In this document: positions 1 to 5,817 of the stretch, piece by piece | Position numbering within the stretch: the first letter of the stretch is position 1 | How the letters are laid out: each line of letters starts with the position of its first letter | NCBI GenBank assembly: GCA_031255155.1 | Contig: JAIRTB010000034.1 | Span: 1-6,240 of the forward strand | Reading direction: 5' to 3' | Length of the DNA stretch: 6,240 nt | DNA from: Rickettsiales bacterium | GTDB lineage: Bacteria; Pseudomonadota; Alphaproteobacteria; Rs-D84; CACZYB01 | Position numbers and translations under genes: made by a program | The notes under the pieces: generated by a model | The model's database searches: none | Told to the model about the DNA's origin: nothing | What the model saw: the letters and a program-made list of their open reading frames with translations, nothing else

Positions 1-756
1 AGCGAGCTTTCCTGGACCAAGAAAAACGTAGCTCCGTCGAAGCTGCTTTCCATAGGCGAGGAGGTCTCGGTCATGATACTTGAAATCGACCGCGACAAGC
101 GCAGAATTTCCCTCGGCTTGAAGCAGACCCAATCCAACCCCTGGGTCGCTTTCGCGGACAGCCATTTCGTAGGCGAGGTCATCGAGGGCGAGATCAAGAA
201 TATAACCGAGTTTGGCGTCTTCATCGCCATTACTCCGGACATCGACGGAATGGCGCACATGTCCGACCTATCGTGGAACAAACCGTCCGAAGAAGCCGTC
301 AAAGATTTTTCGCGCGGGAAATCCGTCAAGGCCAAAATCCTGGAAATCGACCCTGAAAAAGAGCGCGTATCCCTTGGCATAAAGCAATTGGAGCGCGATG
401 TCGTGGCCGAATCTTTCGGCAGCGTCCGCAAAGGCGAAATCGCGACCGCCCATGTAACCGAAACTTCGCCGGACGGGCTTTATGTCGATGTCAACGGCAT
501 GAAGGGATTCATCAAGACTTCGGAGATATCGCGCAACCGTAGCGAGCAGAAGCCCGAGCGTTTCGCCGTCGGCGAAAAGGTCGACGCCAAGATCATCGGC
601 ATCGATTCCGTCAGCCGCCGCCTGACCCTTTCCATAAAGGCCCACGAGATAGACGAGGAAAGAAAAATCGTCAAGGAATACGGCTCGGCGGATTCCGGAG
701 CTTTGCTTGGCGACATACTCGGCGGTGCCATCGAGAGGGCCAAATTCAAGAAATAA
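1..756 (+). CDS. rpsA: 30S ribosomal protein S1, C-terminal part (5' end outside window)
   Basis: S1 binds mRNA on the small ribosomal subunit and helps load structured or weak-SD messages. The frame is open from base 1, so the gene enters from the left; 251 codons are visible, under half of a usual S1. Three S1 (OB-fold) units can be read. The tail of one covers fragment residues 1-48 and ends RRISLGLKQTQSNPW. A complete one covers about 58-130 (GEVIEGEIKNITEFGVFI ... KERVSLGIKQ). A more divergent last one covers about 144-215 (KGEIATAHV ... RRLTLSIKA). The C-terminal tail around residues 225-244 (KEYGSADSGA, GDILGGAI) is the type found in alphaproteobacterial S1. The TAA stop shares its last base with the prmC ATG. 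No terminator is seen, so the two genes are probably cotranscribed. The identity is certain; only the start is missing. Confidence 0.97.
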   Translation, partial: SELSWTKKNVAPSKLLSIGEEVSVMILEIDRDKRRISLGLKQTQSNPWVAFADSHFVGEVIEGEIKNITEFGVFIAITPDIDGMAHMSDLSWNKPSEEAVKDFSRGKSVKAKILEIDPEKERVSLGIKQLERDVVAESFGSVRKGEIATAHVTETSPDGLYVDVNGMKGFIKTSEISRNRSEQKPERFAVGEKVDAKIIGIDSVSRRLTLSIKAHEIDEERKIVKEYGSADSGALLGDILGGAIERAKFKK

Positions 757-1565
757 TGGACCTATGCACCGAGGGGCGCAAGGCTTTGGAGCGCGCCGGA
801 ATCGAATCGGCCGCCATTGACGCGCGTATTCTTTTCCACCATGCTATCGGGGCGGATCCACGGTTATGCCGGGAGTGTCCGACGGAAGCGCAGAAAACCG
901 CTTTTTCGGCCATGATCGACCGGCGCGTACGGCGAGAGCCCGTGGCATACATTACCGGAACGCGGGGCTTTTACGGGATGGACTTTCTTGTCGACAGGTC
1001 GGTCCTTATTCCCCGCGCGGACAGCGAGGCTTTGGTCGAACTGGCCCTTGACATTGCGCCGAGGGAGCGGCCTTTGCGCATAGCGGACCTTGGCAGCGGG
1101 AGCGGATGCCTTGTCATAGCGATGCTTGGCAACCTGGCATCGGCATCCGGCGCGGGGTTCGAGATAGATTCAGGCGCCATAGCTTGCGCCCGCGCGAACG
1201 CCCAAGCATTGGGCATGGAGCGTAGAGTCGAATTCCTGCAAGCCGATTTCACCGCCCCAATCGACCTTGGATCGTTCGACATTATCCTATCCAACCCTCC
1301 CTATGTGCCGACGGCCGAGGCGCGCACCCTTATGCCAGATGTGCGGGAGTTCGAACCTTGGCGCGCCATCGACGGCGGAGAGGACGGGCTTTGTTTCTAT
1401 CGCGCCATCGCGGCCCAGGAATTCCCGGCCGGCGCGAAGATCATCCTTGAAATCGGGGAAGGCCAGGGAGAGGCCGTGCGCGAGATATTCCGCGGCATGC
1501 GGTTTTCGGGCGGACGCAGGGATTTGAGCGGGTGCGAGAGGGCCCTTTGCTTCACCGCGATTTGA
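756..1565 (+). CDS. prmC: Peptide chain release factor N5-glutamine methyltransferase PrmC (HemK)
   Basis: PrmC is a cytosolic SAM-dependent enzyme that methylates the glutamine of the GGQ motif in RF1 and RF2, improving termination. The 269-aa length is normal. Visible motifs are the family block REPVAYITGTRGFYG (60-74), VLIPRADSE (83-91; the family usually has RPDTE), SAM motif I DLGSGSGC (111-118) with a following acid E137, and the catalytic NPPY (180-183) that holds the substrate glutamine. The family segment FEPWRAIDGGEDGL and a terminal DLSGCERAL block (257-264) complete the fold. The N-terminal helical domain (1-55) is the RF-binding part. The ATG overlaps the rpsA stop (TAATG). The only purine-rich stretch nearby (GAGAGGG, 733-739) is too distant, so initiation probably relies on ribosomes finishing S1. 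It sits behind rpsA, whereas the usual partner is prfA. The TGA stop lies inside the -35 box of the next promoter. Confidence 0.95.
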   Translation: MDLCTEGRKALERAGIESAAIDARILFHHAIGADPRLCRECPTEAQKTAFSAMIDRRVRREPVAYITGTRGFYGMDFLVDRSVLIPRADSEALVELALDIAPRERPLRIADLGSGSGCLVIAMLGNLASASGAGFEIDSGAIACARANAQALGMERRVEFLQADFTAPIDLGSFDIILSNPPYVPTAEARTLMPDVREFEPWRAIDGGEDGLCFYRAIAAQEFPAGAKIILEIGEGQGEAVREIFRGMRFSGGRRDLSGCERALCFTAI

Positions 1566-1590
1566 CAATCCGCCCGCATCCTTATAGAAT
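1562..1590 (+). promoter_or_regulatory. Sigma70-type promoter for the membrane protein/HD operon
   Basis: TTGACA (1562-1567, perfect -35) and TAGAAT (1585-1590, one mismatch to TATAAT) are separated by exactly 17 bases. Transcription would start near 1597, leaving a leader of about 16 nt before the ATG at 1613. The -35 box contains the TGA stop of prmC (1563-1565). The fit to consensus is too good to be likely by chance at this position, but no start site has been mapped. Confidence 0.8.
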
Positions 1591-1599
1591 CGGGCCAAT

Positions 1600-1607
1600 A
1601 GGAGAGG
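1600..1607 (+). promoter_or_regulatory. Ribosome binding site fixing the start at 1613
   Basis: AGGAGAGG ends five bases before the ATG at 1613. This decides for that ATG over an in-frame alternative at 1532, which lies inside prmC and upstream of the promoter and would add 27 non-hydrophobic residues. Confidence 0.8.
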
Positions 1608-1612
1608 CCAGC

Positions 1613-3004
1613 ATGTTTTTCAAAACGGCGGACGAGTGGATACCGTTATGCATGTTCATAGCCGGGGCCGTTTTCGCGGTCGAGGCGGCGGCGCTTTATA
1701 TTTTCGGGCGGCGGCGCGGCAAAGCCAAGCGCGAGCATTTTTACTCGCGCGCGGCAGAGATCGCGGGCGGCGCCATCCTTATGCTCATGCTGGGCGCGGC
1801 AAGGGCGGCTTTTTTTACCAGCTTGGACGATGTATTCTCCTCGATGTACGCTTTCGCCACGGTTTCGGCCGCTGGCATCGCCGTCACCAGCGCCGCGGCC
1901 GCTTTTTTGAACGAAGGAACCTTGAAATACTGCCTGCTGAAATCCATAGACGACATATCGACATCTTTTTCTTTCGTATTGGCGGCAAGCGTATTGGGCA
2001 GCCAGATTCCCACCTCTGAAATGGCCAAATTCTTCGGTCCGGACATGCCCAGATTCGCCCTTATCAACCTGCCTTTCATACTTAGCCTGGCGTTCGCCAT
2101 ACTATCCAACCTATGCATGGGCGTCCAATTCGCTTTGGCAAGGCTGTCCCCGGCGAAAGCAGAAATCGTGGGCAAATTCTCGACCATCATACTATTCCCC
2201 GCCGCATCCGCGTGGGCCTGCACGCACTTCTCGCTTTCCTTCAACATCGCGGGGATATTGGCCGGGGGCGTTTTGGTCGGATTCATACTGCAAGACCTGC
2301 CGTCATATCTTGGCCGCGCGAAGCAGAGCGGCAAGCCCGTCGGATTCCTTGGCGGAATGGTCAAGATCTTGGGCGCCTGCGCCATCGACATCATGTTCCT
2401 TTGCGCCCTTGTCGGCGTAGCGGCGGCCTGGGGCGGCTCATACGGATTCGGACTGGCCTGCATCGGAGCCAGCGGAGGCATGCTGTTCAAAGCTTCGCCC
2501 GGCGCCGGAGCGGAGCGGAGCGAGTCTTTCCGGCACATAGCCCGCGCATTGAACAACATGGCTTTGTTCCACATTTTCTGCGAAGCTTTGGAGTTCATAT
2601 CGAACCGCCGCGCGGACATAGGGATTTTCCAGACGGATGTCGCCATCGGACTATTCGCCGCAATGTTCCTTATCATCGCCAACCTGCGCAAGATCGCCAT
2701 GGTGTCAAGGTGCCTGCTGTTGGAGCACAAGCGCCGACAGGCCGCCGGGCAAACCATGCTATACGCCGCCACCATCGTCATTATCACGGCCGGAGTCCTG
2801 CCCGCGGCAAGCTATGGCGCTTTGGCGGCATTTATGCTTGGCACGGCAATCCTGGCGCCGCTTGTCTCCCTTGTCCTTGGCACCATGGCCGAGGGGGCGC
2901 GCGAAAGGGGCGGGACTTTCGGCATGGTAGTGCTTATGAACTCGCAGATCGCGACCTTTGTCCTGGCGGCGACGATCCTGCTTTTACCGCTTGCAAGGGG
3001 ATGA
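1613..3004 (+). CDS. Polytopic inner-membrane protein, possible catalytically inactive HppA (membrane pyrophosphatase)-like protein
   Basis: A 463-aa, very hydrophobic protein with about 12-13 likely membrane segments (roughly 11-31, 50-68, 75-98, 115-130, 147-172, 190-208, 211-227, 253-273, 277-292, 342-358, 382-398, 402-423, 436-460). No confident name follows from simple motifs. The order of short blocks recalls membrane-bound H+/Na+-translocating pyrophosphatases. These are an amphipathic, basic segment after the first helix; AAEIAGGAILMLMLG near 47-61; a Gly/Ala/Ser-rich helix near 79-98; GILAGGVLVGFI (214-225); SYGFGLACIGASGGM (276-290); VAIGLFAAMFLIIANL followed by a basic HKRRQ (343-376); GTMAEGARERGGTFG (423-437); and a final LMNSQIATFVLAATILLLPL. 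The acidic substrate and Mg motifs of that family (DVGADLVGKVE, DNVGDNVGD, the aspartate and lysines of GGAWDNAKK) are absent, and the protein is shorter than the usual 650-700 aa. If related, it cannot be a working pump. Its own promoter and a good SD precede it, and the HD-domain gene follows after one base. That it is a membrane protein is sure; the family is tentative. Confidence 0.85.
   Translation: MFFKTADEWIPLCMFIAGAVFAVEAAALYIFGRRRGKAKREHFYSRAAEIAGGAILMLMLGAARAAFFTSLDDVFSSMYAFATVSAAGIAVTSAAAAFLNEGTLKYCLLKSIDDISTSFSFVLAASVLGSQIPTSEMAKFFGPDMPRFALINLPFILSLAFAILSNLCMGVQFALARLSPAKAEIVGKFSTIILFPAASAWACTHFSLSFNIAGILAGGVLVGFILQDLPSYLGRAKQSGKPVGFLGGMVKILGACAIDIMFLCALVGVAAAWGGSYGFGLACIGASGGMLFKASPGAGAERSESFRHIARALNNMALFHIFCEALEFISNRRADIGIFQTDVAIGLFAAMFLIIANLRKIAMVSRCLLLEHKRRQAAGQTMLYAATIVIITAGVLPAASYGALAAFMLGTAILAPLVSLVLGTMAEGARERGGTFGMVVLMNSQIATFVLAATILLLPLARG
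2995..3000 (+). promoter_or_regulatory. Ribosome binding site for the HD-domain gene
   Basis: AAGGGG lies five bases before the ATG at 3006, inside the last codons of the membrane protein gene. It supports 3006 as the start over the in-frame TTG at 2958, which has no SD and would overlap the upstream gene by 47 bases. Confidence 0.7.
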
Positions 3005-3005
3005 C

Positions 3006-3767
3006 ATGAACGACAGAGATTCGGCTTCGAAAATCATACTCGACGCATACTTCGAAAACCTGCCGCGCACGTCCGGGGACGAAAGGTCGCAAGCATGGAT
3101 GGTTCACAAAGTCCGCCACACTTTCCAGGTCGAGTCCGCCATGACGGACATCGTTTCCTCTATGCCCGGCCTGTCCGAAGCCGATGCGCGCAAGGCCGGC
3201 GTCGCGGCACTTCTACACGACCTCGGGCGATTTTACCAGACTTTGGGCGACCTATCTTTCCGACACGGAGCGCATGCACGCGCGCTGTTGCAGCGGATTG
3301 GGAAATTCGACGATCCGGCGATATTATTCGCCATCGAGGAGCACGACAAACATGCGATAGACTATGCCAACCCGCTTTACGCGGCCATGGACGCCGAGGC
3401 CAAAAAATCGGCCGGGACCGTCGCGAAACTGCTCCGCGACGCGGACAAGCTTGGCAACATGCGCGATTTCGTCCGGCACTATATTCCATCGCTGCTTTCG
3501 ACGCGGGGCAGCGGCCTTTCCACGGAAGCGAGGGAAGCCGTCGAGCGCGGGGGCGAAACCGTGGACTATCGCCTTATCAAAACCAAGGCCGACGAGATCG
3601 CGGGGCTTGCCTCGTGGGTTGTCGACATCAACTTCGCCCAGACGCGCGGATTCATAGCCGAGCTTGACTATATCGCCACCTGTGCCGAAAGAATGGCCGC
3701 GGCGGGCGCTTCGCCCGAGGAATGCGCCCTTGTCCGCGCCGCCTATTCACGATATGAATCGCCTTGA
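3006..3767 (+). CDS. HD-domain metal-dependent phosphohydrolase
   Basis: A 253-aa soluble protein of the HD superfamily, whose members hydrolyse phosphate esters of nucleotides or similar compounds using His/Asp-bound metal ions. The metal ligands can be read in order: H34 and H38 in WMVHKVRHTF, the H71-D72 doublet in ALLHDLGRF, H87 and H90 in FRHGAHA, H113 and H116 in EEHDKH, and D145 in LLRDADKLGN. The first His, HD doublet and final Asp form the classic H...HD...D set, and the extra histidines are like those of two-metal HD proteins. No membrane segment, signal peptide or partner domain (GAF, PAS, receiver, RelA synthetase) is present. The residues after about 155 are helical and not recognisable. 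The substrate cannot be told from sequence. The ATG follows the stop of the membrane protein gene by one base, so the two are cotranscribed and probably translationally coupled. The TGA stop falls in the -35 box of the next promoter. Confidence 0.9.
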   Translation: MNDRDSASKIILDAYFENLPRTSGDERSQAWMVHKVRHTFQVESAMTDIVSSMPGLSEADARKAGVAALLHDLGRFYQTLGDLSFRHGAHARALLQRIGKFDDPAILFAIEEHDKHAIDYANPLYAAMDAEAKKSAGTVAKLLRDADKLGNMRDFVRHYIPSLLSTRGSGLSTEAREAVERGGETVDYRLIKTKADEIAGLASWVVDINFAQTRGFIAELDYIATCAERMAAAGASPEECALVRAAYSRYESP

Positions 3768-3792
3768 CTTAAACAATTCCCTCATTTATAAT
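3764..3792 (+). promoter_or_regulatory. Sigma70-type promoter for the MscS/acyltransferase operon
   Basis: TTGACT (3764-3769, one mismatch to consensus) and a perfect TATAAT (3787-3792) are 17 bases apart. The -35 box contains the TGA stop of the HD-domain gene (3765-3767). The predicted start is near 3799, only about 10 bases before the ATG at 3809. No terminator is visible between the HD gene and this promoter, so readthrough from upstream is also possible. Confidence 0.85.
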
Positions 3793-3808
3793 CGCTTTGT
3801 GGTGAGAG

Positions 3809-5008
3809 ATGCTTGATTTTTTCGATTCCGGATGGCTGGATGCCGCGGCATTTTCTTTTTGGGCCAAAGAAACGCACATGGGGCGTCTGTTCCTTTGCTC
3901 TTGCGTCTTCATTGCGGCTTTGGCCGTCCGCGGCATCATATCTCTCGCCGGCGCGTTCTCCATAAAAATAATGCGGGATAGGGAGGCCCCGTACGAATAC
4001 GAGCAATGCGCCCTCGGCATCATAGCCCCCCTCAAATTCATTCCTTTGTCCGCGGCGGCATACGCGTGCATATCCATACTGCCCATTCCTTTGAAGATCG
4101 CCCCATACACGCATGCTTTATGGAGGTCGATCCTGGCTTTCAACACGACTTGGATACTATACAGCCTGGTCCGGCCGGCCGCCCTTTCCATGCGCGGGCG
4201 GGACGACGACGGAACACACGATGTAGTCATAACCTGGTTCGTGCGCGCGGTGCGCTTTATCGTCGCGGTCATCGGGACAAGCGTGATCCTCAAATACTGG
4301 GGCGTCGAAGTCTCGGCCCTGATCACCTCCCTCGGGATCGTCGGAATGGCCGTGGCCCTTGGCGCCCAAGACATGTTCAAAAACGTCATCGCGGGCATGT
4401 CCATACTTGTCGAAAAGCGTTTCAATGTCGGCGACATCGTGCGAATCGATTCCCATCCCGTCCCCTTGGAAGGCATAGTCGAGAACATCGGATTCCGCAG
4501 CACCAAGATCCGCAAGTTCGACAAGACCCCCATGTTCGTGCCGAACAACACCCTTGCCGACGGCGCCGTGATCAATGTTTCCAACCGCCTATACCGCCGA
4601 ATCGAGTGGAGCCTGCGATTGGAGCTGCGCACCTCGGTCGAGCAGCTTAAACACATACGGAACGAGATCGAGCGATACGCCGCCATGTCCCAGAACTTCG
4701 TCAATCCGCCCGAGGCCATGATGCAGGTCCGGCTTGACTTTTTCAGCGATTCCGCGGTCCAGCTTTTGGTATACCTTTTCACATCGACGAACGTTTGGAT
4801 CGACTATCTGCGCATAAAAGAGGAATTGTTGCTGCGCATAAAGGAAATCGTCGAGGAAGCGGGCGCGCAATTCGCCCTACCAGCTTCGTCCGTCTATATC
4901 GAAAAAGAGGACAAGATCGCAAGGGCGCCCATCTTGCCCGCGCGCCTGCGCGCCAAAGCCGCCGCGCCCGAAACCGTCCTTGACGACGACTCGCAGCCGG
5001 AGGATTGA
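3809..5008 (+). CDS. MscS-family mechanosensitive ion channel (YnaI-like topology)
   Basis: This inner-membrane channel opens under membrane tension to release solutes during hypo-osmotic shock. The protein is 399 aa. Likely membrane helices are 25-52, 72-95, 103-123 and 143-163, followed by the pore helix 166-200 with the small-residue pattern SLGIVGMAVALGAQD and the kinked end FKNVIAGMSILV. The MscS beta domain follows: KRFNVGDIVRI (203-213), EGIVENIGFRSTKIRKFD (221-238), FVPNNTLADGAVINVSN (243-259). A mixed alpha/beta C-terminal domain runs to about 365, then an Ala/Arg- and Asp-rich tail. Five helices and the IRKFDKTPMFVPN segment resemble E. coli YnaI more than the three-helix MscS. The start has only a weak SD (GGTGAG, 3801-3806) and a predicted leader of about 10 nt. 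The next in-frame Met (residue 24) would still keep all helices. The stop overlaps the next ATG (TGATG). The family call is secure; the gating properties are not known. Confidence 0.95.
   Translation: MLDFFDSGWLDAAAFSFWAKETHMGRLFLCSCVFIAALAVRGIISLAGAFSIKIMRDREAPYEYEQCALGIIAPLKFIPLSAAAYACISILPIPLKIAPYTHALWRSILAFNTTWILYSLVRPAALSMRGRDDDGTHDVVITWFVRAVRFIVAVIGTSVILKYWGVEVSALITSLGIVGMAVALGAQDMFKNVIAGMSILVEKRFNVGDIVRIDSHPVPLEGIVENIGFRSTKIRKFDKTPMFVPNNTLADGAVINVSNRLYRRIEWSLRLELRTSVEQLKHIRNEIERYAAMSQNFVNPPEAMMQVRLDFFSDSAVQLLVYLFTSTNVWIDYLRIKEELLLRIKEIVEEAGAQFALPASSVYIEKEDKIARAPILPARLRAKAAAPETVLDDDSQPED
4999..5003 (+). promoter_or_regulatory. Ribosome binding site for the acyltransferase-like gene
   Basis: GGAGG sits four bases before the ATG at 5008, within the end of the MscS gene. 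It supports this ATG, although an in-frame TTG directly precedes it at 5005. Confidence 0.75.
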
Positions 5009-5730
5009 TGAAAACCAAGCGAAAGACACCCTTGCTCCTTAAACGCATATTCTCGATTTCCGTCGTAGCGTTCGCATGCGCCTGCATAATCGCCCTTATC
5101 GTGCGAATCATCGAGCTGCTTTCCCCTATGGAATACCGCAATGTCAGGAAGATGAAGAACCATGTCCGCTCGGGCAAACCAATAATCGCCGTGCTTTGGC
5201 ACAGCCGCGGGCTTTTCATGACCAAGGTTTGGCGCGCTAATGTGCGGCGGCCCCTTTACGGCATTTTCTCAAACTCGCGCGACGGCAGGATCATGTCATA
5301 CATATACGGACTGCTCGGCTTTCGCAGGATCCTTGCGGACAAGACTTCGGCAAGGCAGACCAGGGACCTTGTATTCAAGGCCGTAAAGACCCTTGAATCC
5401 GGCTCGTCGCTTGGGATTACTCCGGACGGACCTTCGGGCCCGGCCATGAAATTCAAGACGGATTCCGCATTTTTGTTCGCACGCAAGACCGGCGCCCCCA
5501 TCGTGCCTTTCTATATCAGCGCAAGCCGCGCGAAATTCCTGAATACTTGGGACCGCTATATGCTTGTCATGCCTTTTTCCCGCAGCGTTTGCGAAGCGGG
5601 GGATTTCGTCTTTGTCCCCAAGAACGCTTCGGCGCACGACATCGCCCGCATAAAGGCCGAACTGCAAGCCATCATGGTAAAGAAGCAAAACGAGCTGGAC
5701 AAAGAACTGCTTGACACGCCGCGAGCTTAG
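5008..5730 (+). CDS. DUF374 / lysophospholipid-acyltransferase-superfamily protein
   Basis: A 240-aa protein of the DUF374 family, a branch of the LPLAT acyltransferase superfamily that transfers acyl chains to lipids at the cytoplasmic face of the inner membrane. The substrate of this branch is not settled; lipid A or phospholipid precursors are the usual guess. A basic N-terminus (1-13) followed by one hydrophobic segment (15-38) looks like an uncleaved signal anchor. The family blocks follow: PIIAVLWHSRGLFM (58-71) with H65 in the catalytic position, FSNSRDGRIMSYI (87-99), GITPDGPSGP (136-145), GAPIVPFYISASRA (162-175) and TWDRYMLVMPFSR (180-192). The canonical HX4D spacing is not obvious; H65 is followed by D92 of the SRDG block, as is typical for this branch. 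The gene overlaps the MscS stop by one base and has a good SD, so it is coupled to the channel. Its 3' end carries the -35 box of the greA promoter. Confidence 0.9.
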   Translation: MKTKRKTPLLLKRIFSISVVAFACACIIALIVRIIELLSPMEYRNVRKMKNHVRSGKPIIAVLWHSRGLFMTKVWRANVRRPLYGIFSNSRDGRIMSYIYGLLGFRRILADKTSARQTRDLVFKAVKTLESGSSLGITPDGPSGPAMKFKTDSAFLFARKTGAPIVPFYISASRAKFLNTWDRYMLVMPFSRSVCEAGDFVFVPKNASAHDIARIKAELQAIMVKKQNELDKELLDTPRA

Positions 5731-5739
5731 CCCTATCAT
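5711..5739 (+). promoter_or_regulatory. Sigma70-type promoter for greA
   Basis: A perfect TTGACA (5711-5716) lies inside the last codons of the acyltransferase gene, and TATCAT (5734-5739, one mismatch) lies just after its stop, with a 17-base spacer. The predicted start is near 5746, giving greA a leader of about 70 nt. Confidence 0.8.
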
Positions 5740-5758
5740 ACCCGCAACAACCGGAAAT

Positions 5759-5800
5759 AAAAAAGCCTGTCTTGCGCCTTTGGGCGGCGGGGGATTTTTT
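5759..5800 (+). terminator. Possible intrinsic terminator/attenuator in the greA leader
   Basis: A run of six T (5795-5800) follows a G-rich stretch. A short stem CGCC (5775-5778) with GGCG (5783-5786) and loop TTTG can form. The A6 run at 5759-5764 can also pair with the T6 run, extended by C5766-C5767 with G5792-G5793 across a mismatch. The pairing is imperfect and no energy was computed. It could end transcripts of the MscS/acyltransferase operon, or act as an attenuator for greA because it lies downstream of the greA promoter. Confidence 0.4.
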
Positions 5801-5807
5801 GTTAAAA

Positions 5808-5812
5808 GAGGG
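5808..5812 (+). promoter_or_regulatory. Ribosome binding site for greA
   Basis: GAGGG ends five bases before the ATG at 5818, just after the T-run of the leader. Confidence 0.75.
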
Positions 5813-5817
5813 ACCAA

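Noticed and set aside
1593..1609. GGCC...GGCC hairpin placing the SD AGGAG in its loop (possible RNA control element)
   Set aside because: The stem is only four pairs, and the left arm lies upstream of the predicted transcription start near 1597, so it would not be in that transcript.
1532..1612. Upstream in-frame start for the membrane protein gene
   Set aside because: It lies inside prmC and upstream of the predicted transcription start, and the extension is hydrophilic. The ATG at 1613 has a strong SD.
1741..2787. Long open frame (348 codons) on the - strand
   Set aside because: It lies entirely antisense to the polytopic membrane protein gene. Its translation is rich in Met, Ala, Pro and Ser without domains, as expected for the complement of a hydrophobic gene.
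2113..3009. 298-codon + strand frame inside the membrane protein gene
   Set aside because: It is out of frame with the supported gene, rich in Arg, His and Pro as expected of a shifted GC-rich frame, with no SD or motif.
3768..3808. Possible terminator between the HD gene and MscS
   Set aside because: The interval is fully explained by the promoter and start region; no GC stem followed by a T-run is present.
3769..4782. Long open frame (337 codons) on the - strand
   Set aside because: It is antisense to the MscS gene, whose family motifs prove the + strand is coding. The translation shows no recognisable fold.
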